Made by a program: the position numbers and the translations under genes. A stretch of 64,000 bases of DNA, from the NCBI RefSeq assembly GCF_009389585.1, contig NZ_VIYG01000006.1, forward strand, positions 186,001 to 250,000, given 5' to 3'. The notes beneath the pieces are model-generated. The model was not told the origin of the DNA, ran no database searches, and saw nothing but the letters and a program-made list of their open reading frames with translations. Of the stretch, positions 26,736 to 37,155 are shown piece after piece (positions within the stretch are counted from its first letter, which is position 1; each line of letters starts with the position of its first letter). The stretch comes from Oceanobacillus sp. CFH 90083 (GTDB lineage Bacteria > Bacillota > Bacilli > Bacillales > Amphibacillaceae).

Positions 26736-28091
26736 ATGCAGCAGACAAAAACGATTAAACATAAAATAATCTCTCAAAGTTCGAAAACCTTCGAACCTAC
26801 ACTTGCTATTTATCGGGAAGCACTTTCTTTTCTGGTAGATGTTATCCATACGGAATGGACTGTTTTAGAAGGTTTAAGTACGAAAGAGCTGGTAAACGCT
26901 GTAGAAAAATTAACACATCACACCAAAACGAACTCTTGCCCTAAATATGATTTTGACGCAGCATTTTATAAATTTCCTTCTTACCTTAGAAGGGCTGCCA
27001 TTTCTAAAGGTTATGGAATAGTGAAAAGCTATCGTTCCAACTACCAAAACTGGCTGGATGCGAAAAGCGAATCCGTTCTAGGTGGTAAGTGTTTTAAGAA
27101 AAAGCCTCCCGTTTTATCTGTGAAGCATCAAGCATTTCCGGTGTTTTATAAAGGAAATATGTTTCAACAGGTATCTGGCAATCAAGCAAGGATAAAGGTT
27201 TTCCTGGATAATGATTGGATGTGGGTAACGATTACTTTCCATAATAAAAATAGGAAGAATCGTGGAATTGATGGTTGGAAAGAAAATAATCCTGTCTTAG
27301 TAAAAACAGGGAAAAAGTATTTCATTCATTTTTCTTATGGGAAAAATATTAAATTAAATAAAACAAAATTAAAAGAGCAGGTCATCGTTTCTGTAGACTT
27401 AGGTATAACGAATTCTGCGGTTTGTTGTGCCATGCGTTCAGATGGAACTGTCATCGGCAGGAAATTTATCAATCAGCCGGTAGAAAAAGACCGTATGTAC
27501 ACAAAAATCAACAAACTAAAGAAAGTGCAACGTCATTCCGGGTATGTCCATGCACCAAACTACTGGAGACGAATTAATGGTCTAAAGAAGCATATCGTGC
27601 ATCATACATCTTCAGAAATAATCAAATTCGCTGTCGATCATCAAGCAGATGTGATCGCATTTGAGTATCTTGGTAACATGAAATTTCCAGAGGGAATGTA
27701 TGGTGCTAAAAATTTACGTCATAAAGTACACCATTGGAGTAAGCTGGGCATTCAAAGGAAAGTCGAAGAGATGGCTCATTACAAGGGCATGCGTATTCGA
27801 CGGGTAAGTGCTAAGTATACTTCCGCACTTGCTTTTGATGGTTCTGGAGAAGTGAAACGGAATCATAAAAAAGACCTTGCCACCTATCCAAATGGCAAAG
27901 TCTATCATGCGGATTTAAATGCTTCTTATAATATAGGAGCACGATATTTTATAAGAGAATTTCTTAAATCCTTTTCTGAAAAGAAAAGGTTACTATTGGA
28001 GGCAAAAGTTCCTTCCTTAGTAGCTGGAACCCGGCTGACATTGGCTTCATTGATTAGCTTACATCAGGCGTTACGTACCAATGGTGCGTGA
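26736..28091 (+). CDS. tnpB: TnpB RNA-guided nuclease of an IS605-type element
   Basis: About 451 aa. RuvC-like catalytic residues are all present: SVDLGITNS (Asp near 221), VIAFEYLGNM (Glu near 309) and YHADLNASYNIGARY (Asp near 392). TnpB proteins cut DNA guided by an RNA from the element's right end. The usual four-cysteine zinc ribbon between motifs II and III is replaced by SALAFDGSGEVKRNHKKD, as in one branch of TnpB. Start at 26736 with AGGGAGGG 9 nt upstream. A small dyad (CCGTTTTAAAACGG) and a TATAAT box lie before it. The partner tnpA is a relic. Confidence 0.92.
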   Translation: MQQTKTIKHKIISQSSKTFEPTLAIYREALSFLVDVIHTEWTVLEGLSTKELVNAVEKLTHHTKTNSCPKYDFDAAFYKFPSYLRRAAISKGYGIVKSYRSNYQNWLDAKSESVLGGKCFKKKPPVLSVKHQAFPVFYKGNMFQQVSGNQARIKVFLDNDWMWVTITFHNKNRKNRGIDGWKENNPVLVKTGKKYFIHFSYGKNIKLNKTKLKEQVIVSVDLGITNSAVCCAMRSDGTVIGRKFINQPVEKDRMYTKINKLKKVQRHSGYVHAPNYWRRINGLKKHIVHHTSSEIIKFAVDHQADVIAFEYLGNMKFPEGMYGAKNLRHKVHHWSKLGIQRKVEEMAHYKGMRIRRVSAKYTSALAFDGSGEVKRNHKKDLATYPNGKVYHADLNASYNIGARYFIREFLKSFSEKKRLLLEAKVPSLVAGTRLTLASLISLHQALRTNGA

Positions 28092-28163
28092 TGATGCGTG
28101 ATGTCTGCTGTATTTAAGTCAATAGAAGCCCCTTTCAAATCTTAGATTTGGTGGGGGAGGTTC
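27960..28163 (+). ncRNA. Predicted omega (re)RNA / right end of IS605 element
   Basis: In IS605 elements the 3' end of tnpB plus the right end form the guide scaffold. Here the right end shows GAAGCCCC at 28125, the CAAATC/GATTTG hairpin (28136-28150) and GGTGGGGGAGGTTC ending at 28163, the classic right-end form. Sequence just after 28163 would serve as guide. The 5' limit is a guess. Confidence 0.45.
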
Positions 28164-28223
28164 GCATAAAGCGTGTTATAATCAAACGTAACAGTCTAAT
28201 TTTCAAGAAGAGGTGACAGAAAC

Positions 28224-29561
28224 ATGATAACAGTAAAGGGAAAAACGATGGAGGAATGGATTAGAGAATTTCCGGATCTGGGTCCTGTCCTGAATTACAC
28301 CCCTTTTTATTGGAGTAATCCATATGTGGAAGATAATAAGACAGCATTCGAAAATCAGCCGCTTCATTTAGAGGATATACAAGAAGCAGAGGAACGATTA
28401 AAACGATTTGCTCCTTTTATATCAAAAGCGTATCCTGAGACAGAAAATGCAGGAGGTATAATTGAATCGCCGTTGAAAAAAGCGGATCAGATTAAAAATA
28501 GATTGGAAACGATTACAGGTCAAAAGATTCCTGGTATGTTTTACATCAAATTAGATAGTCATCTGCCTATTTCCGGTTCGATAAAAGCGAGAGGCGGTAT
28601 ATATGAAGTGCTCAAATATGCAGAAACCTTGTTGCGGGAGCATCAGCTACTATCAGAAAAGGATGACTACAGCAAAATTGTAGAAGATACGTACCGGAAG
28701 TTTCTCTCACAATATACGATTCTTGTTGGTTCCACAGGTAATTTGGGACTGAGTATCGGTGTCATCAGTGCGAAGCTGGGTTTTCGTGTGATTGTTCATA
28801 TGTCTGCCGATGCAAAGCAATGGAAAAAGGATTTATTAAGAGAACGGGGAGTCCAGGTTGTTGAACATCGATCCGATTACAGCAAAGCAGTAGAGGAGGG
28901 AAGAAAAGAAGCAGCAAATGATCCGAAAAGCTATTTTGTTGATGATGAAAATTCAAAGGATTTATTTTTAGGATATGCAGTGGCGGCTATTCGTTTGAAA
29001 AAACAATTAGAAGAGCAAAACATTCAAGTCAGTCCAGAGAAACCGCTGCATGTTTACTTACCATGTGGTGTCGGTGGAGGTCCCGGCGGTGTGGCATTTG
29101 GTCTGAAGGTTATCTTTGGCGATACCGTAAAATGTTATTTTGCGGAACCGACACATTCTCCTTGTATGCTTATTGGAATGATGACAGGGATGCATGATGA
29201 GATTTCAGTGAATGATTTTGGTTTAGATAATCAAACCGCCGCAGATGGGTTAGCTGTAGGAAGAGCCTCTGGTTTTGTCGGAAAGGTGATGGAGCCGCTG
29301 CTGGAGGGAATCTATACAGTAAGCGATGAGCAGATGTTTCGCCTTATTGCAGAGGTGGCTGATGCAGAAGGGATTCATTTAGAGCCTTCTGCTGTTACAG
29401 GATTCATGGGCCCTTCTTATGTTGTCCAAAATAATCCGAAGATAACAGAAGAGGACACACATATCATCTGGGCTACCGGCGGAAGCATGGTGCCGGATGA
29501 AATGAAAGAAGCAGAGTATCAGAAAGGATTGCAGTATAAAACCAATCCGGGTGGAAAATAA
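28224..29561 (+). CDS. dsdA: D-serine ammonia-lyase (D-serine dehydratase)
   Basis: Converts D-serine to pyruvate and ammonia with PLP. 445 aa, full DsdA length. PLP lysine in [18 protein letters not shown] (near 120), phosphate-binding [10 protein letters not shown] (near 172), glycine loop [15 protein letters not shown] and the C-terminal [15 protein letters not shown] precedes the start. A promoter is likely within the 60 bp after the IS605 right end (TTATAATC). Followed by a strong terminator, so monocistronic; no DsdX/DsdC neighbour. Confidence 0.96.
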   Translation: MITVKGKTMEEWIREFPDLGPVLNYTPFYWSNPYVEDNKTAFENQPLHLEDIQEAEERLKRFAPFISKAYPETENAGGIIESPLKKADQIKNRLETITGQKIPGMFYIKLDSHLPISGSIKARGGIYEVLKYAETLLREHQLLSEKDDYSKIVEDTYRKFLSQYTILVGSTGNLGLSIGVISAKLGFRVIVHMSADAKQWKKDLLRERGVQVVEHRSDYSKAVEEGRKEAANDPKSYFVDDENSKDLFLGYAVAAIRLKKQLEEQNIQVSPEKPLHVYLPCGVGGGPGGVAFGLKVIFGDTVKCYFAEPTHSPCMLIGMMTGMHDEISVNDFGLDNQTAADGLAVGRASGFVGKVMEPLLEGIYTVSDEQMFRLIAEVADAEGIHLEPSAVTGFMGPSYVVQNNPKITEEDTHIIWATGGSMVPDEMKEAEYQKGLQYKTNPGGK

Positions 29562-29578
29562 GTTATTTTTACTATTAA

Positions 29579-29618
29579 GAAAACGCAAATCAGAAGCAAT
29601 TATGATTTGCGTTTTCCG
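29579..29618 (+). terminator. Terminator after dsdA
   Basis: GAAAACGCAAATC / GATTTGCGTTTTC, perfect 13-bp stem with a 12-nt loop. Confidence 0.85.
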
Positions 29619-29753
29619 GCGGTTCGTACTATTTTCTGAAATATGGTGCGGCAGATAAACAAAAATAACCGAAGTAGGAGGCTGCCGATTTTGGATAGAA
29701 ATTGTTGCATATCGTACAGCATATGAATAGGCTTTGTAAGAGATGATTTTCAT

Positions 29754-29951
29754 GTGAAGATTCCTATTAAAATGGTGAAAACAATGCTTAAGCTGGGGAG
29801 TAACCTGATGGATAAAATTCCTGTTTCAGCAAACTACAGAAGTGAAGTGGATATGGATGTAATCATTCATGCGATTGATAATCAAATAGAAGGTACTATT
29901 ATTGAAATGGAGTCAGACAGCGGGGACTTTATTGTTGTTTCCATAAAATAA
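29754..29951 (+). CDS. Small conserved-looking hypothetical protein
   Basis: 65 aa from a GTG start: a basic N-terminal helix (KIPIKMVKTMLKLGSNLMDK) and an acidic C-terminal part (DMDVIIHAIDNQIEGTIIEM then ESDSGDFIVVSIK). The layout recalls short Bacillus proteins of unknown function with a terminal beta hairpin. Ribosome site is weak (AAGAGAT). Alternative starts exist at internal ATGs. No function assigned. Confidence 0.5.
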   Translation: MKIPIKMVKTMLKLGSNLMDKIPVSANYRSEVDMDVIIHAIDNQIEGTIIEMESDSGDFIVVSIK

Positions 29952-30552
29952 ATCTGCTCAGTGAATCATTGGATTATGAAAGCATGGTCAGAGCGTTTTC
30001 TTTCTAAATGTAATTGTGAAAGGGAACGTTTTTTGATGATGTATAAAGGTTTGAAAACAATTTTTTAGTCTGTATGGTTGGATCGCTATTTACATTCTTG
30101 AATGCACTGTTGTATAATATCTTACATAGATTAGATTTCAATGTTATTCAAATAAATAAGGGGTGCATTGCGTGAGTAGTGTAGCAGATTCTAAATAGGG
30201 AAAATTAAAAGGGAATAAATAGAAGACAATCAGGGAAGTCAGACCCTTTCTTTGTCATGTATTTATTTCTGCCTATGAAGATACCTGCTGAACTTATAAG
30301 CACCTGATAGGACAGGTCTGTCATTACAGTCATTTTTTACACAGCTGTAGATGACATATGCCTTATCCTGTTAAAAAAGCTGCGGTATCCCTGCGGCTTT
30401 TTTTATTGGGAAAATGCAGTTTCAAACTAGATAAAGATGCACATTGAAATCTAATGGGCAGGTATCTTTATTCAAATTTCTCTTTTCCAGTTGGAGGAGA
30501 ATCAGACTGGCTTTGTCATGCAGTCAACTAACCTTGTGAAGGAGATTAGAAA
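29952..30552. other. 600-bp intergenic region
   Basis: A tiny GTG-started frame with stops every few codons (SSVADSK at 30174, GKLKGNK after it) may be a decayed small gene. An imperfect GC hairpin with a T run at 30373-30408 looks like a terminator. Otherwise nothing recognised. GAAGGAG at 30538 belongs to the next gene. Confidence 0.5.
30373..30408 (+). terminator. Possible terminator
   Basis: AAAAGC/GCTTTT pairing around a G/C-rich, imperfectly paired core, followed by seven or more T. Confidence 0.5.
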
Positions 30553-32454
30553 ATGAATGAGATAACCTTTGAAAAATTACAGTATAACGAATTAAAACAA
30601 ATAATCAGATCTTATTGTGCCAGCAGTCTCGGAAAACAATTAATAGATAAATTAACTCCAAGCTCCAATATCAATATAGTAAAAAACCGATTAAATGAAA
30701 CGACGGAAGCAGTAGCAGTGCTAAACACAAATAGCCGTGTACCTTTCCTGGGAGTTTCAAATATTGAAAATATCATGCAAAATCTGGAAAAAGGTATTAT
30801 CCTGCAACCGGATGATTTAGTAAATGTATCTGATTTTCTCCGGGGCTGCCGGAAAATCAAAAAATATATGCTGGATAAAGCATTTATTGCACCTGTTTTA
30901 GCTTCCTATGCAAATTCGATGACAGTCTTTCCATATATTGAAGAAGAGATTGATTTTTCGATTAAAGGAAATCGAATTGATTCGGCAGCCAGTAAAGAAT
31001 TAAAACGAATTCGAAATAACATGCAAGCTGTTGAAGCAAAAATGGAAGAACGTTTAAATCGATTTTTAAAAAGCAGCGCTACCAAAAAATATATTCAAGA
31101 GGCTTTTATCAGTAAAAAAGAGGATCGCTACACCATTCCAATTAAAGCGGCTTATAAGCATCATGTCGAAGGAGTAATTGTGGATACTTCTTCCAAAGGA
31201 TCGACGGTTTTTATCGAACCAGCTTCCGTCAGCAAATTAAATAATGAATTAGCTGTACTAAAAGTAGAGGAGCAAATGGAAGAATATCAAATTCTAGCGA
31301 CTTTATCCGGGATGGTTTTGGAAAATATCAGTGATATAAAAATAAATATGGAATTGATCGGGCAATATGATATGGTGTTTGCTAAAGCAAAATTTAGTAA
31401 ACAGACCGATGGTATTGAACCCAAATTAAATGACCATGGTTTGATAAAGCTGATTAATGGGAAGCATCCGCTTTTATCCGGTGAAGCAGTACCTTTGAAT
31501 TTTGAGATCGGAAAAGATTTCCGGAGCCTGATTATCACCGGACCTAACGCCGGAGGAAAGACTGTTGTGCTCAAAACCATTGGTCTTTTAACTCTGTCTG
31601 TGATGTCAGGATTTCATATAACGGCTGATAAGGAAACGGAAATCGGCTTATTTGAAAATATTTTTGTCGATATTGGCGATAACCAAAGTATCGAAAATGC
31701 GTTAAGTACCTTCTCTTCTCATATGCAAAATATTGCGGGTATTATGCAGCAGGCAGATAATCATACTCTACTGCTTTTTGATGAGATTGGGAGCGGAACA
31801 GAGCCTAATGAGGGTGCAGCTCTTGCTATTGCTATTTTAGAGGAATTCTATCAAATGGGCTGTATTACCGTAGCTACAACGCATTATGGAGAAATCAAAC
31901 GCTTTTCAGAAAAGCATCCGGATTTTATGAATGCTGCTATGCAGTTTAATAGCGAAACGTTAGAGCCGTTGTATAAATTAGTTTTAGGAGAATCAGGAGA
32001 AAGTAATGCTCTGTGGATCTCCAGAAAAATGAATATGAAAGAACGCGTGCTTCAAAAAGCAATGGAGTATATGAATCATAAAGAGTATGATTTAGAACGA
32101 ATTGATAAAAGTAAAATGAGAAAGCCTGAGTCTGTTAAAAAGAAGCCAGAAGTATTTACCGGATATGAAAAAGGAGACCGTGTAAGGCTGCTGGAATATG
32201 ATGATTTTGGGATTATCTATCAAGAAGCAGACTCGTATTATAATGTGATCGTATTTTATAATGATGAGCTGGTGGAGGTAAATGTAAAACGAATTTCCCT
32301 GGAGATGAAAGGAAAAGATTTATATCCGGCAGGGTATGATTTAGACACCTTATTTGAGGATCATCGCAGCCGGAAAATGCAGCATGATTTGGAGCGGGGA
32401 TCTAAAAAAGCATTGCGTAAAATTGATAAGGAAATCAGGAAGGGGAGAGAATAA
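30553..32454 (+). CDS. MutS2-type ATPase without Smr domain
   Basis: 633 aa. Core/clamp region with the MutS2-like STVFIEPASVSKLNNELAVL segment, ATPase with Walker A TGPNAGGKTVVLKTIGLL (near 330), STFSSHMQNI, Walker B LLLFDEIGSGTEPNEG (near 410) and ATTHYGEIK. After the ATPase there is a KOW-like region (GYEKGDRVRLLEYDDFGIIY) but no C-terminal Smr nuclease, so it is about 150 aa shorter than classic MutS2. It is probably a paralogue, with the full-length MutS2 elsewhere. Functions of MutS2 in recombination control or ribosome rescue may not transfer. Monocistronic, GAAGGAG ribosome site. Confidence 0.9.
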   Translation: MNEITFEKLQYNELKQIIRSYCASSLGKQLIDKLTPSSNINIVKNRLNETTEAVAVLNTNSRVPFLGVSNIENIMQNLEKGIILQPDDLVNVSDFLRGCRKIKKYMLDKAFIAPVLASYANSMTVFPYIEEEIDFSIKGNRIDSAASKELKRIRNNMQAVEAKMEERLNRFLKSSATKKYIQEAFISKKEDRYTIPIKAAYKHHVEGVIVDTSSKGSTVFIEPASVSKLNNELAVLKVEEQMEEYQILATLSGMVLENISDIKINMELIGQYDMVFAKAKFSKQTDGIEPKLNDHGLIKLINGKHPLLSGEAVPLNFEIGKDFRSLIITGPNAGGKTVVLKTIGLLTLSVMSGFHITADKETEIGLFENIFVDIGDNQSIENALSTFSSHMQNIAGIMQQADNHTLLLFDEIGSGTEPNEGAALAIAILEEFYQMGCITVATTHYGEIKRFSEKHPDFMNAAMQFNSETLEPLYKLVLGESGESNALWISRKMNMKERVLQKAMEYMNHKEYDLERIDKSKMRKPESVKKKPEVFTGYEKGDRVRLLEYDDFGIIYQEADSYYNVIVFYNDELVEVNVKRISLEMKGKDLYPAGYDLDTLFEDHRSRKMQHDLERGSKKALRKIDKEIRKGRE

Positions 32455-32495
32455 GTATAGAGATAGGCAGGCAGTTACGATTTTAGCAGTGAAAT

Positions 32496-32540
32496 AAGGT
32501 TAGTCTTCTCCAGTTTTCAAGGAGCGGACTAACCTTTTGC
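32496..32540 (+). terminator. Terminator after the MutS2-like gene
   Basis: AAGGTTAGTC / GACTAACCTT stem with a T-rich tail. Confidence 0.85.
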
Positions 32541-32774
32541 TTTGAGAGAAAGTATAAATGAAAGGTTAATCCAATATCTTCGGATAAGCTCTCCACTATC
32601 GGAATAACCGTAAGAAGAATTGAGTAAAAATTTATCGGATCAATTTTACCATTTAACATAACGTGCGCTAATGAAGAGTTTTTACACCTGCTTCACAAGC
32701 ATAAAAAAATATTTTTAAATTTCCCCTTTCAATTCACTGATAAATCTGATAAGATAATGGAAATATTAAAATTG

Positions 32775-33074
32775 CAAAGCGAAGATAAGGAATAGTACTT
32801 GCTGAAATGTTTTCAGAAAGTTGCTGGCTGATGAGAAGCAACAGCGGGAAAGCAGGGAACTCACCTTAGAGCAGCCTTAGTGAAAATGGATTTTTTGTCA
32901 CAGTAATTAAGGACGGAGCCCCGCCGTTACAAGGGAAGGATATAAGACAGATTTGTCTGTATCTGGATAAGTGCATGATAATGCGTCATTATCATGAAAC
33001 CGGGGTGGTACCGCGTAAGCATAAGTCTTTCGTCTCCAAGCAAATGAAATTGCTGGAGAAGGAAGGCTTTTTTA
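32775..33074 (+). promoter_or_regulatory. T-box leader, leucine-specific
   Basis: The T-box core GGGTGGTACCGCG lies at 33003-33015. Upstream the specifier region reads GGGAACTCACC with CTC (Leu) at 32860-32862, and the variable base T in TGGT fits A73 of tRNA-Leu. The terminator is 33024-33073 (TCTCCAAGCAA / TTGCTGGAGA, then a T run). Uncharged tRNA-Leu would favour the antiterminator and switch on leuA. Confidence 0.93.
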
Positions 33075-33104
33075 ATTTTTACTTAAGCCAAGGAGGAATG
33101 TATC

Positions 33105-34790
33105 ATGTTTAATCATCAAAAATACGGAAAGCAATATTTTATGCCGCCGACCTTATCTTATGACTGGGTCAAGAAAGAAACGATCGAGAAAGCGCCAATA
33201 TGGTGCAGTGTGGATCTGCGTGATGGAAATCAGGCCTTGCCGATTCCGATGAATTTAGAAGAAAAGCTGGCGATGTTTCAGCTGTTAGTCGATATTGGTT
33301 TTAAAGAAATCGAAGTTGCTTTTCCGGCTGCTTCGGATACAGAGTTTAAGCTGTTGCGGACATTAATTGATAATCAGATGATCCCTGATGATGTGACAAT
33401 TATGGTAATTACTCAGGCAAGGGAGCATATAATCCGCCGGACCTTTGAAGCAATTGAAGGTGCTCCTAGAGCTATTGTTCACTTATATAATTCAACTTCA
33501 GAGGCACAGCGCAGGCAAGTATTTAGAAAATCGAAGGAAGAAATTAAAAAAATTGCTGTTGACGGAGCTGTTTTAGTAAAAGAGCTGGCTGAACAAACTG
33601 AGGGAAATTTCTATTTCCAATATAGCCCGGAAAGTTTTCCTGGAACAGAGGTAGAGTATGCACTGGATATTTGTAACAGTGTGTTAGATATTTGGCAGCC
33701 GACACCTGATCATAAGGCAATCATCAATATACCAACAACGGTTGAAATTGCGATGCCGCATATTTTTGCCAGTCAAATCGAGTATATTCACAAAAATCTG
33801 GCTTATCGTGAGGGTGTTACGTTATCTATTCATCCGCATAATGACCGTGGAAGTGGCGTAAGTGATGCAGAATTCGGTGTATTAGCTGGTGCAGAACGAG
33901 TAGAAGGTACGTTATTTGGGATTGGAGAACGAACAGGGAATGTAGATTTGATTACCTTGGCAATGAATATGTATTCTCAAGGCTATGACCCTGAACTGGA
34001 TTTCAGTCAGATGAATGCGATTCGTGAGAAATATGAGCAATTAACGAGAACAGAAGTACATGAAAGACACCCTTATTCAGGAGATCTTGTTTTTACAGCC
34101 TTCTCCGGCTCGCATCAGGATGCAATATCCAAAGGAATGAAATATCGTCAGGAAACCAATGCAGAAACGTGGGATGTTCCATATATTCCAGTAGATCCAA
34201 TGGATATAGGAAGAAACTATCAGGCGGATGTTATTCGAGTAAACAGCCAGTCTGGAAAAGGCGGAATTGGCTATATGCTTGAAACAAATTATGGTATTAA
34301 GCTGCCGTATAAAATGAACGAAGCAATGGGATATGCAACGAAAAAGGTGTCTGATGAAACAAATAGAGAGCTTTCTGCGGAAGAAATCTATCATGTTTTT
34401 AAAGAAAACTATGTTGATTATCATCCCCATTTTGAGCTGGCAGACTATCATTTTAACAAAGGAACAGGACAGGAAGTTACATTAACCGTTCGAACAGATA
34501 AGGAGCAGGTAGAGATACAGGGAGAAGGTGCGGGAAGCTTAGATGCAATCAGTAATGCATTGAAAGCCTATTTTGATATTGATTATGCTTTAGAGGTCTA
34601 TGAGCAGCAATCTTTAGGGAAGGATTCTGCTGCAGAAGCCTGTGCACAGATTGGTATTTCCCATCAGGGAGAGATTTACTGGGGGGCAGGAATTCATGAG
34701 GATATTACCGCAGCATCCGTCTATGCTTTAGTAGTAGCAGTGAACAGACTGGAAGATTCCCTGGCAAGCCAAAAAGAAATTGTGAAGTAA
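33105..34790 (+). CDS. leuA: 2-isopropylmalate synthase (long, LeuA2-type)
   Basis: First step of leucine synthesis: acetyl-CoA plus 2-oxoisovalerate. 561 aa, the long form resembling actinobacterial/fungal enzymes. DRE-TIM barrel motif [17 protein letters not shown] (near 35), metal-binding [31 protein letters not shown], and a C-terminal regulatory domain (about 420-550) expected to bind leucine. AAGGAGG precedes the ATG. Unlike the B. subtilis ilv-leu operon it stands alone. Controlled by the leucine T-box upstream. Confidence 0.95.
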   Translation: MFNHQKYGKQYFMPPTLSYDWVKKETIEKAPIWCSVDLRDGNQALPIPMNLEEKLAMFQLLVDIGFKEIEVAFPAASDTEFKLLRTLIDNQMIPDDVTIMVITQAREHIIRRTFEAIEGAPRAIVHLYNSTSEAQRRQVFRKSKEEIKKIAVDGAVLVKELAEQTEGNFYFQYSPESFPGTEVEYALDICNSVLDIWQPTPDHKAIINIPTTVEIAMPHIFASQIEYIHKNLAYREGVTLSIHPHNDRGSGVSDAEFGVLAGAERVEGTLFGIGERTGNVDLITLAMNMYSQGYDPELDFSQMNAIREKYEQLTRTEVHERHPYSGDLVFTAFSGSHQDAISKGMKYRQETNAETWDVPYIPVDPMDIGRNYQADVIRVNSQSGKGGIGYMLETNYGIKLPYKMNEAMGYATKKVSDETNRELSAEEIYHVFKENYVDYHPHFELADYHFNKGTGQEVTLTVRTDKEQVEIQGEGAGSLDAISNALKAYFDIDYALEVYEQQSLGKDSAAEACAQIGISHQGEIYWGAGIHEDITAASVYALVVAVNRLEDSLASQKEIVK

Positions 34791-34960
34791 TAAGAAAATA
34801 TTTAGTTCGGAGGGTTTGCCGTTTAACCCTCTGAAGCTGGCCTCCATTAATCAGCCTTGTTTGAATGATAGATGAAATAAAACAATCAGCTGTAGAAGAT
34901 TTTAATATAAAACAGAGCCTTATTTCTTAGCGTTGAATGCAGAAATGAGGCTCTGTTTTA

Positions 34961-36106
34961 TTATTCTTTTCTTGGAATGATCCTTGCTGCGTAATCGAAG
35001 TAAAAGGTACGATTTCCTTTTTTAGCAATCACGAAAATAGCATGAATAAATAATACAATCCAAATGATAACCAGGAGAGCAAATACACCTGTTGTTATCA
35101 AGGCATGATAAGCGTATAGGCTCGAATCCATATCCAGTTCGATACCTGTTAATATATTTAAGAATGCGGATAGCACCCAAGGTAAATATAATGCAAGAAA
35201 ACGTCTAAGCAGAGATTGCCATTTAGGTACATCACCATTTATATTCGTCAGTTTAAATCGTAATATATTGCTTCCTGCTGTTTTCCCCTCCAATAAAAGA
35301 GGTACAACAAAATATAGAATGATAAATCCAATTGTTTTATAAATAAACTCTGTCAATCCATTGGATGTGAAAAGACCGATTGTCAGATTCCAACTGATAT
35401 GAATAATCATATAATCAATAAGAATTGCTAACAGCTGTGCTAATGGACGAACAAGCTGGCTTTTTTCCAGTCTTTCTTTTTTCGCTAGAAGGCTTTGTCT
35501 GGATGGGAATAAAGCTAATATCAATGGTGCACTAAAGAATCCAAGCAAGGCGCCAGTCGTATTTAACAAGAGATCATCCACATCAAATAATCGGTATGGA
35601 CAGTTATAAATCCCATAAATTCCGGTTAACTGTGTTATCTCAAAGAAAAGAGACAGTCCGAAACCTAGTACGAATGTGCGTTTCCAATAGCTTTTCTTCT
35701 GAAAAAAGTATCTTAGATAGACTCCAAACGGCAGTAATAAGAATATGTTAAAAGCAGCCTGCCAAAAAGCACTTTGATTAAAAATCTGGATATAGGTGGA
35801 CGGCTGTGACCAGATAATATGACTGCCTCTCATTGTGTCTGTTACAAAAGCAAATGGCGTAAGTGAATAGTGTACACTGTCAGCTGGCTGCAGCGCACAA
35901 GTATTACGTGTTTCAGGCAGCGGCAATAATACTAAAAATAAGGCAGATAACATATAAAAAATAAAGGAAAAGGCTATAATAGATGCCCAAATGCTTAAAT
36001 AACCATATTTCCTGTAAACATAGATTAACCATGGAATGGTAAGCAGAAATAACAATAGAATAAAAATAAGAAAAGCTGTTTGGATTGGCATAATGTAAAT
36101 GGACAT
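34961..36106 (-). CDS. VanZ-RDD fusion membrane protein
   Basis: 381 aa. The N-terminal half is a VanZ-like domain (NIFLLLPFGVYLRYFF, GLSLFFEITQLTGIYG, DVDDLLLNTTGALLGFF), about residues 1-195. The C-terminal half is an RDD domain (RPLAQLLAILIDYMIIH, LLEGKTAGSNILRFKL, LLRRFLALYLPW). Eight or so membrane helices. The fusion occurs in other bacilli; role unknown, possibly envelope or lipid related. GAGGG precedes the start. Second VanZ-domain gene in the window. Confidence 0.88.
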   Translation of the reverse strand: MSIYIMPIQTAFLIFILLLFLLTIPWLIYVYRKYGYLSIWASIIAFSFIFYMLSALFLVLLPLPETRNTCALQPADSVHYSLTPFAFVTDTMRGSHIIWSQPSTYIQIFNQSAFWQAAFNIFLLLPFGVYLRYFFQKKSYWKRTFVLGFGLSLFFEITQLTGIYGIYNCPYRLFDVDDLLLNTTGALLGFFSAPLILALFPSRQSLLAKKERLEKSQLVRPLAQLLAILIDYMIIHISWNLTIGLFTSNGLTEFIYKTIGFIILYFVVPLLLEGKTAGSNILRFKLTNINGDVPKWQSLLRRFLALYLPWVLSAFLNILTGIELDMDSSLYAYHALITTGVFALLVIIWIVLFIHAIFVIAKKGNRTFYFDYAARIIPRKE

Positions 36107-36526
36107 GTGTATCCCTCTTTATTAAATGAAAATAGTACATTTAATTTACCATATAATGCTTGTAAGTAAAAACCTTTGAAAAAATTTTTATATTGTCTCC
36201 CAGAATTTCTTTCCTTTCATGCTTATTTATGTTCTTAATTAAGAAAAAAGAATATGCATCATAAAGAATGAAATATTTAATTTGTATTGAGCAGGGTATG
36301 TAACCTTCATCGATAATCAATATGTTAACGAAACAACCATTTCAAAAGGGAATGTTTTTTGGTGTATAAGGCGCTTTTACAAGGACGTCTGTACCATGAA
36401 ACCATGCTTTTTCATAAGAGAAAGCTTCCATACTATAACCACCGTGAAACCGCCTTATATGCCAGACTTTTACATTGCAAAAAGATACAAATGAATCATT
36501 GTAAACCTCTTATGATTATGATATTT
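36107..36526. other. Divergent intergenic region
   Basis: About 420 bp. Holds a TATAAGGCG / CGCCTTATA inverted pair about 80 bp apart (36366 and 36451), which could fold or be a small element remnant. No gene seen. Confidence 0.45.
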
Positions 36527-36552
36527 TTAAGTTAGTTGGTTGACTAACTTAA
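36527..36552. promoter_or_regulatory. Palindromic operator of the TetR gene
   Basis: TTAAGTTAGT and ACTAACTTAA form a perfect 10-bp inverted repeat with 6-bp spacing, ending 15 bp before the TetR start. Typical autoregulatory TetR site (inference). Confidence 0.75.
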
Positions 36553-36567
36553 AAGGACGGTGTGAAA

Positions 36568-37155
36568 ATGGCAAAACCAAATAGAGTCAGTAAGCAGGAA
36601 TTAATTCAATATGCAAAGCAGTGTCTGGTAGAAAAGGGGACGGAGAAATTTACTTTAAGAACAGTAGCGGATACAGCTGGAGTAACTCAAGGGACGATTT
36701 ATTATCATTTTCGAACAAAGGAGCAGCTGCTGTTAAGCATTGTCGAGGATATTTGTGAAACAAGCTGGGAAGAAATTTCTAAAAGCAATACCTATGTGCT
36801 AAAACAGGCGATTGCTTCGGCTAAAAGCCGCTGTTCTTATGATTCTTTTTTTCATCAGCTTTTTATTTTAATGACAGCAGCAAGCTTTAAAAATGATAAG
36901 ATAAGAAATCAGCTGTCAGAGATTATACAGGCAGAAAATCAGGCTTTATCAGAGAATCTGTTAAAAATATGGACGGCATCTCCTGTGAAGGGTGTTTCCA
37001 TGGAAACATGGGGAATTATGTTCAATGCAATGGTTGACGGCTTAGCAATGCAGGCTTTATTGCAAAAGGATTTGCCTGTTGAAAAAGTATATCAGGAATT
37101 TGAGCAGCTTATAGAAGCTCTTACAAATTTAGGTGAGAAGGAGGCAAATGCATGA
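36568..37155 (+). CDS. TetR/AcrR-family transcriptional regulator
   Basis: 195 aa. N-terminal helix-turn-helix KFTLRTVADTAGVTQGTIYY HFRTKEQLL, then a helical ligand-binding domain. ATG 36568 is supported by AAAGGA; a GTG at 36562 is less well spaced. It overlaps the next gene by 4 bp (ATGA), so it probably represses itself and the membrane protein gene through the palindrome at 36527. Confidence 0.93.
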   Translation: MAKPNRVSKQELIQYAKQCLVEKGTEKFTLRTVADTAGVTQGTIYYHFRTKEQLLLSIVEDICETSWEEISKSNTYVLKQAIASAKSRCSYDSFFHQLFILMTAASFKNDKIRNQLSEIIQAENQALSENLLKIWTASPVKGVSMETWGIMFNAMVDGLAMQALLQKDLPVEKVYQEFEQLIEALTNLGEKEANA

